Position numbers and translations under genes: made by a program. Of a stretch of DNA of 64,000 nt, positions 35,690 through 45,622 are shown in pieces. The stretch comes from Hydrocarboniclastica marina (GTDB taxonomy: Bacteria > Pseudomonadota > Gammaproteobacteria > Pseudomonadales > Oleiphilaceae), in the NCBI RefSeq assembly GCF_004851605.1, contig NZ_CP031093.1, positions 3,162,692 to 3,226,691 on the forward strand, written 5' to 3'. Positions within the stretch are counted from its first letter, which is position 1, and each line of letters opens with the position of its first letter. The notes below the pieces were generated by a model. It worked only from the letters and a program-made list of their open reading frames with translations, was not told where the DNA came from and searched no databases.

Positions 35690-35699
35690 GGGGGTCGCC

Positions 35700-36230
35700 A
35701 TGCGTAAGCCATTATTTGCTCTTCTACTCCCGACATTGGCTGCATCTGTCATGTTCGCGAGTTCAGCTCAGGCCGAAATGGAACGTCTTGGCGAGACTGA
35801 GCTTTCGACGGTCTCCGGCCAGAGCGGCATTTCGCTCGACCTCGCCCATCTGCGTGTCAACGCCTACGCTCCAGGCAGCGTAGACAATCCTGACACGCCG
35901 GTCGACGAGAGCGACGGCCGTCAGAAGAACGGTTTCAAACTGGACTACGTGACGAAAAACCATGCCGGTGGCGGCGAAACCCATTACTTCATAGACGACG
36001 TATCGCTGGCTATGGACCTGACCGGCGCTATCACGCTCGACATCGAAGAAGATGGCGCACTTCTGATTGGGCTACCGGACGCTGTTAACTTTGTGGGTGA
36101 CGGCCTGGCCCTGCGTAACATTCATCTCAACCAGACCGGACTGGCTACAGACGGCGGCAAAATGATGAACGAAATCAACATGCAGGGCAACTTCGATACA
36201 GGCGGAACAATCCGCATGTGGTCTGAATAG
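35700..36230 (+). CDS. Secreted protein with ELSTVSGQSG motif, paralogue 3
   Basis: This 176-residue protein has a signal peptide (cut after SAQA near residue 25) followed by EMERLGETELSTVSGQSG, the clearest copy of the ELSxVxGQ motif in the cluster. The mature part is short, polar and acidic, with a VSLAMDLTGAITLDIEEDG stretch suggesting beta structure. A GAGGGGG precedes the start. It is the third gene of the cluster and probably shares the transcript of paralogue 2. Function is unknown. Confidence 0.75.
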   Translation: MRKPLFALLLPTLAASVMFASSAQAEMERLGETELSTVSGQSGISLDLAHLRVNAYAPGSVDNPDTPVDESDGRQKNGFKLDYVTKNHAGGGETHYFIDDVSLAMDLTGAITLDIEEDGALLIGLPDAVNFVGDGLALRNIHLNQTGLATDGGKMMNEINMQGNFDTGGTIRMWSE

Positions 36231-36623
36231 AACCCTGCTACTCCTTGGGTGAAACCCGGCTAAACCCCGGGTTGAGCTAGCTTCTGCCTAGGGGACCAAC
36301 CGGTGCCGCTCGCCTCCCGCGGCGCCCCCTGCCAGCCTCCCTCGCGCCTTCGAATTAAGCTTCTGCAAATTACGGTTCTGCAAAGCTCGTATCGAACAAC
36401 CTCGTTTTCTGCCACGATCAGCATCAGTTCTGGCTTCGTCCTCTCCGCAAGCTCTACCTGCTTAAAGGAGTGATGGGGCATCGTCTGCGCTCTTACCTGG
36501 TGCTTTTGGCTAAACGCCGCCCTAACGACGCGGTTATGCTGATCCAGGACCTGGTCGGAGATATCTGGATCGATACCAAGGTCGGTATTGCGCTGTAGCC
36601 GGCGTTATAACAAGGAGTTAAAC
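36231..36623. other. Intergenic region between secreted cluster and catalase
   Basis: A hairpin AACCCGG/CCGGGTT lies at 36253-36273 just past the cluster and may end its transcript, though it lacks a T tract. A 41-codon plus-strand ORF at 36473-36598 ends 25 bases before katE but its start is only three bases from a GGAG, so it is doubtful as a gene. Confidence 0.4.
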
Positions 36624-38768
36624 ATGCCCAAAAACCCTCACACCCAAAGCAACAGCGGACCCGCCGAGGACAACGCAACAACTAACGAGCACAGCAAAAC
36701 CGATCAGCTGGAAGCGAGCCGTTCGCGCGCTGAAGGTCGGGACCTGCGTACCAATCAGGGCGTTCGCATATCGGACAACCACAATTCCCTGAAAGCCGGC
36801 GAGCGCGGCCCGACCCTGATGGAAGATTTCATCTTCCGGGAAAAACTCAATCATTTCGATAATGAGCGCATTCCAGAACGCATCGTCCATGCGCGCGGCG
36901 CTGCTGCACACGGGCACTTTCAGCCTTACGAAAACGCAGCAGCGTTGTCCAAAGCCGGCGTATTCCAAGACCCGGACAAGAAAACGCCCGTGTTCGTGCG
37001 ATTTTCAACGGTGCAGGGCGGGCGCGGTTCCAACGACACCGTTCGCGACGTGCGAGGCTTTGCCACGAAATTCTATACCGACGAGGGCAACTGGGACCTG
37101 GTAGGCAACAATATGCCGGTATTTTTTATCCAGGACGCCATGAAATTCCCCGACTTCGTCCATGCCGTCAAACCAGAACCGCACAATGAGATCCCCCAGG
37201 GCCAGTCTGCCCATGACACCTTTTGGGATTTTGTATCACTGATGCCGGAATCTGCCCATATGGTGCTCTGGACCATGTCTGACCGGGCGTTCCCCAGACA
37301 CTACCGGACAATGGAAGGCTTTGGCGTCCACACTTTTCGCCTGATCGACAAACAGGGGAAGTCCCGCTTTGCGAAGTTCCATTGGAAGCCCATGGCAGGA
37401 ACCTGTTCCTTAATCTGGGACGAGGCCCAGAAACTCTGGGGTCGCGACCCTGACTTCAACCGACGAGAAATGTGGGAAGATATCGAGAACGGCGATTATC
37501 TTGAGTACGAGCTGGGCGTGCAGATTGTCGAGGAGGAAGACGAGCATAAATTCGACTTCGATATCCTCGACCCGACGAAGATCATTCCCGAGGAACAGGT
37601 CCCGGTTACACCTATCGGCAAGATGACTCTAAACCGCAACCCGGACAATTATTTTGCCGAAACCGAGCAGGTCGCCTTCAGCCCCGGGCATGTCGTTCCG
37701 GGCATCGACTTCAGTAACGACCCACTACTGCAGGGCCGGCTGTTCTCGTACCTGGACACACAGATGCTGCGTCTCGGCGGTCCGAATTTCCACGAGATCC
37801 CGATCAATCGCCCGGTCTGCCCGTTCCACAACAATCAACGGGACAGCATGCACCGACAGACGATCAACACGGGTCAGGCTTCCTATGAGCCCAACTCTAT
37901 CGATGGCGGCTGGCCCAAAGAGACACCTCCCGGGCCAGAGAACGGTGGCTTTGAGTCTCATCATGAGCGCATCGATGCCCACAAGATTCGCGCGCGCAGC
38001 GACTCCTTCGGCGATCACTACTCCCAGGCCCAGCTATTCTGGAACAGTCAGAGTGATGTCGAGAAGGAACACATCATTGCGGCCTATGCGTTCGAGCTTT
38101 CGAAGGTAAAGCGGCCTTACATCCGCGAGCGGGTGATTACGGAGATTCTGCCCAACATTTCGGTAGATCTGGCCCGGGCCGTGGGCAAAATGCACGGACT
38201 CGACGCACCGTCCTCCCCTACCGCTTCTGCAGAAGAGCTTGGTAAAAGCTCGCAGAAGACCTCCAGCGCACTGAGTCTCATGGCCCGCCTCCCCGGCAAT
38301 ATCAAATATCGCAAGGTTGCTCTTTTGGTAGCGGATGGCGTGGACTCGGGCCAAGTACTCGACCTCAAGCAGAAGCTGGAAGCCGAAGGTGCTATGGCCA
38401 TGATTATCGCGCCAACGATGGCTCCGGTGAAGGGGTCCGACGGCAACAGCGTAATGCCAGACGCCATGCTAAATGGCCAGCCTTCGGTAACCGTCGATGC
38501 TGTTATCGTGCCCGGTGGCCAGGACAGCGTTTCCAAGCTGGCCAAATCAGGCCAGGGCCGCTACTACCTGCAGGAAGCGTTCAAACACCTCAAAGTCATT
38601 GCTACACTGGGCGAGGGCAAAGAGTTGCTGACGACCGCAGGCATACCCGTTGATGAGGGCATCCTTTCCGGCAGCGAGCCGGATGATGTCTTTGCAGAGT
38701 TTTGCAGGCTGGTGGGCCAGCACCGCGTCTGGTCAAGGGATACCGTGGCCAACGATATGCCAGCCTAG
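36624..38768 (+). CDS. katE: Large-subunit monofunctional catalase (HPII type)
   Basis: This 714-residue heme catalase decomposes hydrogen peroxide. The catalytic His lies in [12 protein letters not shown] (near residue 79), the Asn in [12 protein letters not shown] (near residue 157) and the heme-ligand Tyr in [14 protein letters not shown] (near residue 370). A C-terminal DJ-1/flavodoxin-like domain (about residues 560-705) is the mark of large-subunit catalases. The ATG at 36624 was chosen because CAAGGAG lies a few bases upstream. A small membrane protein gene follows after 91 bases. Confidence 0.96.
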   Translation: MPKNPHTQSNSGPAEDNATTNEHSKTDQLEASRSRAEGRDLRTNQGVRISDNHNSLKAGERGPTLMEDFIFREKLNHFDNERIPERIVHARGAAAHGHFQPYENAAALSKAGVFQDPDKKTPVFVRFSTVQGGRGSNDTVRDVRGFATKFYTDEGNWDLVGNNMPVFFIQDAMKFPDFVHAVKPEPHNEIPQGQSAHDTFWDFVSLMPESAHMVLWTMSDRAFPRHYRTMEGFGVHTFRLIDKQGKSRFAKFHWKPMAGTCSLIWDEAQKLWGRDPDFNRREMWEDIENGDYLEYELGVQIVEEEDEHKFDFDILDPTKIIPEEQVPVTPIGKMTLNRNPDNYFAETEQVAFSPGHVVPGIDFSNDPLLQGRLFSYLDTQMLRLGGPNFHEIPINRPVCPFHNNQRDSMHRQTINTGQASYEPNSIDGGWPKETPPGPENGGFESHHERIDAHKIRARSDSFGDHYSQAQLFWNSQSDVEKEHIIAAYAFELSKVKRPYIRERVITEILPNISVDLARAVGKMHGLDAPSSPTASAEELGKSSQKTSSALSLMARLPGNIKYRKVALLVADGVDSGQVLDLKQKLEAEGAMAMIIAPTMAPVKGSDGNSVMPDAMLNGQPSVTVDAVIVPGGQDSVSKLAKSGQGRYYLQEAFKHLKVIATLGEGKELLTTAGIPVDEGILSGSEPDDVFAEFCRLVGQHRVWSRDTVANDMPA

Positions 38769-38859
38769 AAGCCCGCAAACGCCGGAACGGGGGCACGTGG
38801 GCAGGCAAAGCCCTCATTCCGGACCGGCTTAAGCTTATCCGGCAGCAGGAGAATCCACC

Positions 38860-39153
38860 ATGCGCAACCTGCTGGTGCTGGCGTTAGTCATTCTGCCTTT
38901 GTATGCGGCCTTCTACGCTCACTCACGACTGGCCGCGCAGACACCCAACAACAAGCAACTCTGGCTTACCCATATTTTACTGGTTACAGTAGGGTTGGCG
39001 TTCGGCTGGGCAGTAAGCAGTGTCTACCTCGATACCAGCGGCCTGGAAACGCCAGCCGCATTTCTCGGGGCATTCGGCGCGGCCCATATTCCCGCTGCAA
39101 TTATTCTTTTTCTGAAGCGGCTTCGGGCCAAGCAGCTCGATGACGGGCACTAG
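38860..39153 (+). CDS. Small membrane protein of unknown function
   Basis: This 97-residue protein has three hydrophobic segments (about residues 3-21, 34-54 and 66-86) and a basic C-terminus (LKRLRAKQ). No family is recognised. It is downstream of katE on the same strand and may be cotranscribed. An AGGAG sits about nine bases before the start. Confidence 0.65.
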   Translation: MRNLLVLALVILPLYAAFYAHSRLAAQTPNNKQLWLTHILLVTVGLAFGWAVSSVYLDTSGLETPAAFLGAFGAAHIPAAIILFLKRLRAKQLDDGH

Positions 39154-39170
39154 TGTCCCGGACGACCCGG

Positions 39171-39314
39171 CTACTGCACTATCGCCCTACTGCACTATCG
39201 CCCTAATGACCTACTCACCTACTGACCTACTCACCTACTGACCTACTCACCTACTCACCTACTGACCTACTGACCTACTGACCTACTGACCTACTGACCT
39301 ACTGACCTACTGCA
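39171..39314. repeat. Octanucleotide tandem repeat CTACTGAC
   Basis: Two 16-base units (CTACTGCACTATCGCC) at 39171-39202 are followed by about fourteen 8-base units, CTACTGAC with CTACTCAC variants, up to 39314. The last unit contains the stop codon of the minus-strand gene at 39307. The last six full units are identical, which suggests recent slippage. Confidence 0.95.
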
Positions 39315-39543
39315 ACTGTGCGGCAAAATTGTCGCGAACATGCTTGTTGATATAGGTGTTCAGATGGGCTCCGGCCTGTGCCAGCTTGCCCATGGCCTCC
39401 ACGGCCGCCGCTCCGGGATGGCCATCGTCGTAACGATAAACGGTCCCATCTTCGAACTGAACGTCGATAAAGCCGCGGCCCAGCCTGTAGGCGACAATGC
39501 CCGAGCCCCGGCCGGCTCCCGCGTATGGTGTCATCTTGCCCAC
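39307..39543 (-). CDS. KTSC-like small protein
   Basis: This 78-residue protein reads like a KTSC domain: IVAYRLGRGFIDVQFEDGTV, then YRYDDGHPGAA and a C-terminal helix with INKHVRDNFA. KTSC proteins are small, widespread and of uncertain function, sometimes linked to nucleic acid binding. Its TAG stop is the first unit of the octanucleotide array, so array length could affect the 3' end of the mRNA but not the protein. It is upstream of nothing on its strand. Confidence 0.7.
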   Translation of the reverse strand: MGKMTPYAGAGRGSGIVAYRLGRGFIDVQFEDGTVYRYDDGHPGAAAVEAMGKLAQAGAHLNTYINKHVRDNFAAQLQ

Positions 39544-39590
39544 GATGCTACTCGGTACCGTCTCACCCTCAATCCCGAAAAGCCTGCGCT

Positions 39591-40610
39591 TCAGGCTTCC
39601 ATGACACTGCTATAGGCGCCTTCGCAGGCTGCGCTGTTGAGCCCCGCTCGTAGAAGGAAGGCCTGCTGGGCCACTTCTGCGTTTAGCTCTCGGCCCTTCC
39701 AGGCGTTCAGTACCGGCTCCTGCAAGGCCCTGCCATAAGAAAAGGAAAGCCGCCATGGCACATTGCCGGCACCAACATTGAGGGCATTAAGGTTCCGTGT
39801 CGCCTCGACGGGCGTCTGCCCTCCCGAAAGGAAATTCACGCCCGGAACGGCGGCGGGGACGCAGCGCGTCAGTAAGCGTAGCGTTGCCTCAGCAACTTCC
39901 TCGGGTGTAGCGCTGGCGTCGTGGCCTTCCCCGGGCGTTATCATCGCGGGCTTGAGTAGCATGTGTTCCAGGGTAACGCCGTGGCGCCGAAGGGCACGAA
40001 ACACTGACTCAAGCACAGCCTCATGCACTGCCTCACAGCGGCCCATGTCATGAGTCCCGTCCCGCAGCACTTCAGGCTCTACAATAGGTACGATTCCGGC
40101 TTGCTGGCACGCGGCGGCATAGCGGGCAAGCACTTCGGCGTTGGCTTCTAGTCCGAGCGAGGTCGGATTCTGGTCCGATATGGGGTAGACCTCCCGCCAT
40201 TTGGCAAAGCGGATGCCCTGCTCCCGGTATCTATCAAGTCGATCCTCCAACCCGTCAAGGCCATGGGTGATCATGTCCCCTGGCGCGTTTGGCAACGGCC
40301 CCTTGCCTTTATCCACTTTTACGCCCGGCACGATGCCTTGGGTTTCGAGGACATGGACCAGAGGGTCGCCAGCACTATTGAGCTGGCCTACGGTCTCCTC
40401 GAAGAGAATGACGCCGCTGATGAACTCATTGATGCCTGGCGTAGTAAGCAGAAGGGAGCGGTATGCGCGTCGGTTTTCTTCGGTGGGCTCGAGATCTATC
40501 GCGGCAAAGCGCTTGGCAATGGTCGGGTGGCTCTCATCGGCCGCGAGCAGTCCTTTTCGAGGCGACACCAGGTTATCGATAGTACGCTGCAATTCGTTAT
40601 GGTGCTCCAT
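39591..40610 (-). CDS. Fructose-bisphosphate aldolase, class I
   Basis: This 339-residue cytosolic enzyme cleaves and forms fructose 1,6-bisphosphate in glycolysis and gluconeogenesis. It is of the eukaryote-like class I type: GLLAADESHPTIAKRF near residue 19, GVILFEETVGQ near residue 66, KWREVYPI near residue 139 and the Schiff-base Lys in MLLKPAMITPG near residue 217. It is not the archaeal-type FbaB. Location beside isocitrate lyase fits growth on two-carbon or fatty substrates, where gluconeogenesis is needed; that is inference. Confidence 0.93.
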   Translation of the reverse strand: MEHHNELQRTIDNLVSPRKGLLAADESHPTIAKRFAAIDLEPTEENRRAYRSLLLTTPGINEFISGVILFEETVGQLNSAGDPLVHVLETQGIVPGVKVDKGKGPLPNAPGDMITHGLDGLEDRLDRYREQGIRFAKWREVYPISDQNPTSLGLEANAEVLARYAAACQQAGIVPIVEPEVLRDGTHDMGRCEAVHEAVLESVFRALRRHGVTLEHMLLKPAMITPGEGHDASATPEEVAEATLRLLTRCVPAAVPGVNFLSGGQTPVEATRNLNALNVGAGNVPWRLSFSYGRALQEPVLNAWKGRELNAEVAQQAFLLRAGLNSAACEGAYSSVMEA

Positions 40611-40679
40611 GGAGTCTCCTTAATCCGCGTATGTCTGCCCTGAATCCTCTTACTCTAACGTCTGCTGCTCCAGAAACAC

Positions 40680-40705
40680 AAAACCCCCGCCGAGGCGAGG
40701 GTTTT
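40680..40705 (-). terminator. Rho-independent terminator of isocitrate lyase
   Basis: AAAACCCCCGCC and GGCGAGGGTTTT form a stem with one wobble pair and end in a T run on the minus strand, 35 bases past the aceA stop. Confidence 0.85.
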
Positions 40706-40739
40706 GCAGAACACTTTGACTTCGTCTAACCAGGTACCG

Positions 40740-42335
40740 TTAGAACTGGTTCATCGTGTTGTCTTTACCACCTGCTTTCAGGGCAGCTTCACCGGCGAAG
40801 TACTCTTTGTGATCGTCACCGATGTTGGAACCCGCCATATCCTGGTGCTTGACGGTGGCGATACCTTCGCGGATTTCGCGGCGCTGAACACCAGCAACGT
40901 AAGCCAGCATGCCTTCGTTGCCGAAGTAGCCTTTGGCCAGGTTGTCGGTAGACAGAGCTGCAGTGTGGTAGGTCGGCAGCGTAATCAAGTGGTGGAAAAT
41001 ACCCGCTTCACGCGCTGCGTCGCGCTGGAAGTTCTGGGTCCACTTGTCTGCTTCGATACCCAGCTCGGTGTTGTCGTACTTCTCGCTCATCAGTGCAGCG
41101 CGATCGTACTGGGACATGTCCTTGCCTTCCTTTTCCCAGGCGTCGAAAACCTGCTGGCGGAAGTTCAGGGTCCAGTTGAACGACGGGCTGTTGTTGTAGA
41201 CCAGCTTGGCGTTCGGTACAACTTCCCGGATGCGGTTAACCATACTGGCGATCTGGCCGACGTGGGGCTTCTCGGTTTCGATCCACAGCAGATCCGCACC
41301 GTTCTGCAGGCTGGTGATACAGTCCAGCACAACACGGTCTTCGCCGCTGCCTTTCTTGAACTCGAACAGGCCGCTGGCCAGACGCTTGGGCTTGATCAGC
41401 TTGCCATTCTGCTTGATCACGACGTCGCCGTTGTTGATGTCTTCAGCCTTGGCGATTTCATCGCCGTCGATGAAGCTGTTGTACTGGTCGCCCAGATCGC
41501 CCGGCTCGTTGGTCACAGCAATCTTCTGGGTCAGGCCCGCGCCCAATGAGTCAGTACGGGCAACGATTACGCCGTCGTCTACACCCAACTCGAGGAACGC
41601 GTAACGAACCGCATTGATCTTGGCCAGGAAGTCGGCGTGAGGAACGGTTACTTTACCGTCCTGGTGGCCACACTGCTTCTCATCGGAAACCTGGTTCTCG
41701 ATCTGGATACAGCACGCACCAGCTTCGATCATCTTCTTGGCCAGCAGGTACGTCGCTTCGGGGTTACCGAAACCAGCGTCGATATCGGCGATGATCGGCA
41801 CGATATGGGTCTGGTAGTTATCGATCTGGCTGATCAGATCCTGTTCCTTGGACTTGTCGCCAGCTGCGCGGGCGTCGTCCAGGTTACGGTACAGATGGTT
41901 CAGTTCCCACGCATCAGCCTGCTTCAGGAAGGTGTAGAGCTCTGCGATCAGCGCAGCAACGGAAGTCTTCTCGTGCATTGACTGATCAGGCAGCGGGCCG
42001 AACTCGGAGCGCAGTGCTGCAACCATCCAGCCGGACAGGTACAGGTAACGGCCTTTGGTGTCGCCGAAGTGCTTCTTGATAGAGATCAGCTTCTGCTGAC
42101 CGATAAACCCGTGCCAGCAACCCAGAGACTGAGTGTACTTTGAGGTATCGCCATCATAGTCAGCCATATCCTGACGCATGACTTTTGCAGTGTAACGGGC
42201 GATGTCCAGGCCAGTTTTAAAACGGTTCTGGGCACGCATACGTGCTGCGTATTCGGGGTTGATACCGCCCCACGGGCTGCCCTGTGCTTCGCGCAGAGAC
42301 GCTACCGCGTCGATGTCTTTGCTGTACTGTGACAT
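40740..42335 (-). CDS. aceA: Isocitrate lyase
   Basis: This 531-residue enzyme of the glyoxylate shunt splits isocitrate to glyoxylate and succinate. The active-site block reads KQCGHQDGKV near residue 217, and an earlier WGGINPEYAARMRAQNRF and later LVYNNSPSFNW blocks are typical. The 531-residue length is that of the longer Pseudomonas/Marinobacter type rather than the 434-residue E. coli enzyme. It has its own terminator and a 152-base upstream region, so it is likely monocistronic. Confidence 0.96.
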   Translation of the reverse strand: MSQYSKDIDAVASLREAQGSPWGGINPEYAARMRAQNRFKTGLDIARYTAKVMRQDMADYDGDTSKYTQSLGCWHGFIGQQKLISIKKHFGDTKGRYLYLSGWMVAALRSEFGPLPDQSMHEKTSVAALIAELYTFLKQADAWELNHLYRNLDDARAAGDKSKEQDLISQIDNYQTHIVPIIADIDAGFGNPEATYLLAKKMIEAGACCIQIENQVSDEKQCGHQDGKVTVPHADFLAKINAVRYAFLELGVDDGVIVARTDSLGAGLTQKIAVTNEPGDLGDQYNSFIDGDEIAKAEDINNGDVVIKQNGKLIKPKRLASGLFEFKKGSGEDRVVLDCITSLQNGADLLWIETEKPHVGQIASMVNRIREVVPNAKLVYNNSPSFNWTLNFRQQVFDAWEKEGKDMSQYDRAALMSEKYDNTELGIEADKWTQNFQRDAAREAGIFHHLITLPTYHTAALSTDNLAKGYFGNEGMLAYVAGVQRREIREGIATVKHQDMAGSNIGDDHKEYFAGEAALKAGGKDNTMNQF

Positions 42336-42487
42336 GAGTCAGTTCCTTCGGTGGCTAGCTTACGGACGATAGCCGGTGCGGGTTGAGATATGCACTCCAG
42401 CTAACGATGGGGCTATTCTAGAGAGGACTGAACATAATTGAAATCGATACCATTTATGTTCGGTATTTTTTACATGAATGGTGCGGC

Positions 42488-43540
42488 TCAGCCGAGAGTT
42501 TTCACCGGGATTTGCCGCCAGGATGCCTCTGGGACCGCGGGCGCAGCGTCAAGACCCAGGTTATCACGGTCGAAAACACGATCGGCACGGTAGCTCGAGC
42601 GTACCAGCGGGCCAGAAGGAACCTCCATGAAGCCCATAGCCAGCCCCTCGGACCGGTAATGAGCGAACTCTTCAGGCGTTACCCATCGCTCGACGGGCAG
42701 ATGGTTGGGCGTAGGCCTTAGATATTGGCCGAGGGTCACGATGTCCACGCCGATATTCCGTAGATCGCGCAGGGTGTCCAGAATTTCCGTTTCTGTTTCG
42801 CCGAGCCCAAGCATCAGGCTGGTCTTGGTCAATACATCGGGACGGTAGCGTTTCGCATGGGCAAGTACGCTAAGGGTTTTCTCATAGCCCGCCCGGGGAT
42901 CACGCACCTTCCGGGTGAGACGGGACACGGTCTCTACGTTTTGCGCAAACACCTCAAGACCTGAGTCGACTACCTTTTCAACGGCGGTTAAGTCCGCGTC
43001 AAAGTCAGGGGTCAGCGCTTCCACCACAACCTCAGGGGTGCGGCGTTTGATAGCCTTGACGCAGGCCGAATAGTGCCCCGCCCCACCATCAGGCAGATCG
43101 TCGCGATCCACAGACGTGAGTACGATGTAACGCAACCCCATCAGCTCGACCGAGCGAGCTGTGTTCTCGGGCTCGTCGCTGTCAAGCCAGCCTTTGGGAT
43201 TGCCGGTGTCGACCGCACAGAAACGGCAGGCGCGGGTACAGACCGACCCCATGACCATTATTGTGGCCGTGCCGTTCGTCCAGCATTCGCCAATATTGGG
43301 ACAGTGCGATTCTTCGCAGACTGTACTCAGCCGGTGCGAATTCACATTCGCACGCACTGCTTCGTAACGTTCGCCCCCAGGCATGCGGGCCCGCAGCCAT
43401 TTAGGCTTGGGCGACAGCGGCAAAATATCGGGTTCCGCAGGTCTGGCTGACTTCTTGACGCCATTCTTTATGGCTGAAAAGCCGTGCAGGCTGCGAAATT
43501 TCTCGCCACTGCCTATGCGTTTGCCTTCGCTATCGCTCAT
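42488..43540 (-). CDS. lipA: Lipoyl synthase
   Basis: This 350-residue radical-SAM enzyme inserts two sulfurs into octanoyl-protein to make lipoate. It has both iron-sulfur cluster motifs: [12 protein letters not shown] (auxiliary cluster, near residue 76) and CTRACRFC (radical-SAM cluster, near residue 101). The C-terminal [16 protein letters not shown]-like region is present. It is about 25 residues longer than E. coli LipA because of an N-terminal extension. lipB, which often neighbours lipA, is not seen here. Confidence 0.97.
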   Translation of the reverse strand: MSDSEGKRIGSGEKFRSLHGFSAIKNGVKKSARPAEPDILPLSPKPKWLRARMPGGERYEAVRANVNSHRLSTVCEESHCPNIGECWTNGTATIMVMGSVCTRACRFCAVDTGNPKGWLDSDEPENTARSVELMGLRYIVLTSVDRDDLPDGGAGHYSACVKAIKRRTPEVVVEALTPDFDADLTAVEKVVDSGLEVFAQNVETVSRLTRKVRDPRAGYEKTLSVLAHAKRYRPDVLTKTSLMLGLGETETEILDTLRDLRNIGVDIVTLGQYLRPTPNHLPVERWVTPEEFAHYRSEGLAMGFMEVPSGPLVRSSYRADRVFDRDNLGLDAAPAVPEASWRQIPVKTLG

Positions 43541-43697
43541 TCAAATACGCGCTCTGCCGCAATTGCTGGATCAGAAGGGAAAGTTTCGCGGATTGTAGCA
43601 TGGTCACGAGCACGCCCGTATCGGACCAATTACCTACACGCGGACTCTAGCCCCGCGTAGCGTACCCACTTCGGCCTCAGCCTTTTTCTGGCTCTGC

Positions 43698-43753
43698 CAG
43701 CCCATGCGGAACTAATCGGCCCATGCGGAACTACCAGCCCATACCTAACTATA
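43698..43753. repeat. Imperfect 18-19 bp tandem repeat
   Basis: Three units of CAGCCCATGCGGAACTA, the last diverged to CAGCCCATACCTAACTA, lie in the 330-base region between lipA and opgD. The rest of the region (43541-43870) shows no gene. Confidence 0.6.
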
Positions 43754-43870
43754 AGCAGATAAGCATACTGTTTCGTAATGCGGTCGTTGTCGTCGGTATG
43801 GTGGAATAGGCTCTTCTGATCCGTACGCACTCGTCGATAATTGCAGGGGACGCGATAATGGAACGCAACG

Positions 43871-45454
43871 ATGGATAGGCGCACGGTACTGAAGATGGCC
43901 GCCGCACTTGGTGCCTACGGATTGACGGTACCCGCGATGTTCGGCTCCGGCCTTGCCGGTGCGAGGCCGATCGGCGAGCCGAGACCCTTCGATTACGCTT
44001 GGCTCAAAGGCCATGCCCGCGATCTGGCATCACGCCCGCACCGGTCCCATGAAGGGGAATTACCAAAAGTTCTGCAGAATCTATCCTGGGATGATTATCA
44101 GGCTATCCAGTTTCGTCCTGAAAAGTCACTCTGGCAGGATGAGGGCAGTGCATTTCGGGCGCAGCTTTTCCATCTCGGGCTTTATTTCCAGACGCCTGTC
44201 CGGATCTATGAGGTTATTGACGGCAAGGCCCAGCAACTGGGCTACGATCCGGACTACTTCAAATACGACGGCGAACAGGCTCTGGGTGACCTTCCCGATG
44301 ATCTGGGTTACGCGGGCTTTCGGATCCAATACCAGTCGAACTTCAAGCTTGACCTCGCGGCCTTTCTCGGTGCCAGCTACTTTCGCGCAGTTGGTGAAGA
44401 AATGCAGTACGGCATGTCAGCTCGCGGGCTGGCTATCGACACCGCAATGAACCGGGACGAAGAGTTTCCCTCTTTTACGGCCTATTGGCTTGAGAAGCCC
44501 CGGCCCGGTGCGTCTAAACTGACGGTGTATGCGCTGCTGGATTCGCCCAGCACGACCGGCGCCTACGTATTCGACATCTATCCAGGCCGCAACATGGTCA
44601 TGGATATCAGCGCAGCGTTATATCCGCGCATGAGTATCGAACGACTGGGCATCGCGCCACTGACCAGCATGTACCAGGTGGGTGAAAACGACCAGCGCAT
44701 GGGCTATGACTGGCGCCCGGAGATTCATGACTCAGATGGCCTGGCGTTATGGACTGGGTCAGGAGAGCGGATCTGGCGACCCCTCGTCAATCCCGACCAG
44801 CTCCGCGTCAACAGCTTTGTCGACAACAACCCCAGGGGCTTCGGTTTACTCCAGCGAGATCGGGACTTCGATCACTACCAGGACGACGGGGTATTCTATG
44901 AAAAACGTCCGAGTGTCTGGGTCGAACCGTCGACCGGTTGGGGCGAAGGCTCAGTCATGCTGGTCGAGATACCCACCGTCGACGAGACGTTCGATAACAT
45001 TGTTGCTTTCTGGAACCCTGCGCAGCCGCTTGAACCCGGGCGGGAGCACTTGTTCAGTTACCGTCTGACCTGGGGCGCCGAATTGCCCCACCAGCCCTAT
45101 GAACTGGCGACCACACGTGCGACAAGGACTGGTCTTGGCGGCGTTATTGGTAAAGATCGGGAGTATTTTTCGTGGCGGTTTGCGATTGACTTTGCAGGTG
45201 GCAAACTCGCGATGCTGGGCGAGAATGTTGAGGTAGAACCGGTTATCACGGCCAGCCGCGGTGAGGTGGAAATAACCTCTGCCCGGCCACTGCACGCGAT
45301 CGATGGGTATCGCGCCATGTTTGATCTCGTACCGGGCGACTCCGAGGAGCCGATTGACCTGCGGGTGTATCTGAAGCTCGGGGAGCAGCCCCTTACAGAA
45401 ACCTGGGTCTACCAGTACACCCCGCCGCCGGCAAGTGAGCGGAAGCTCTACTAA
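43871..45454 (+). CDS. opgD: Periplasmic glucan biosynthesis protein OpgD
   Basis: This 527-residue periplasmic protein belongs to the MdoG/OpgD family, needed for osmoregulated periplasmic glucans. The N-terminus DRRTVLKMAAALG followed by a hydrophobic stretch is a twin-Arg signal peptide, which marks OpgD rather than OpgG. FDYAWLKGHARDLA near residue 37 and FRIQYQSNFKLDLAAFLGASYFR are typical. In many species OpgG and OpgH are encoded together elsewhere. Its neighbours here are unrelated. Confidence 0.92.
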   Translation: MDRRTVLKMAAALGAYGLTVPAMFGSGLAGARPIGEPRPFDYAWLKGHARDLASRPHRSHEGELPKVLQNLSWDDYQAIQFRPEKSLWQDEGSAFRAQLFHLGLYFQTPVRIYEVIDGKAQQLGYDPDYFKYDGEQALGDLPDDLGYAGFRIQYQSNFKLDLAAFLGASYFRAVGEEMQYGMSARGLAIDTAMNRDEEFPSFTAYWLEKPRPGASKLTVYALLDSPSTTGAYVFDIYPGRNMVMDISAALYPRMSIERLGIAPLTSMYQVGENDQRMGYDWRPEIHDSDGLALWTGSGERIWRPLVNPDQLRVNSFVDNNPRGFGLLQRDRDFDHYQDDGVFYEKRPSVWVEPSTGWGEGSVMLVEIPTVDETFDNIVAFWNPAQPLEPGREHLFSYRLTWGAELPHQPYELATTRATRTGLGGVIGKDREYFSWRFAIDFAGGKLAMLGENVEVEPVITASRGEVEITSARPLHAIDGYRAMFDLVPGDSEEPIDLRVYLKLGEQPLTETWVYQYTPPPASERKLY

Positions 45455-45572
45455 TCCCCCGCCCCATCTTTCGATCTGGCCGCCTCCAGGCTTTTTTACC
45501 GTCCGCTTGCGGGCGGTATGCGCAGTCCGGTCCCAACGCACGCCTTTTCTCTGCCCCGGGGAAGTTATAAAA

Positions 45573-45582
45573 TAGATATCTA
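45573..45582. promoter_or_regulatory. Palindrome TAGATATCTA in an AT-rich promoter region
   Basis: A perfect 10-base palindrome lies in a short AT-rich stretch 41 bases before the ABC transporter operon. It is a candidate operator or promoter part; no regulator gene is next to it. Confidence 0.3.
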
Positions 45583-45622
45583 ATATGACTTTTTAGAATA
45601 TATGCTTATTCCGGGACACTAT

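Noticed and set aside
45510-45540. Hairpin ACCGTCCGC/GCGGGCGGT after opgD as a terminator
   Set aside because: The T run precedes rather than follows the stem on the plus strand, so it does not have terminator polarity for opgD.
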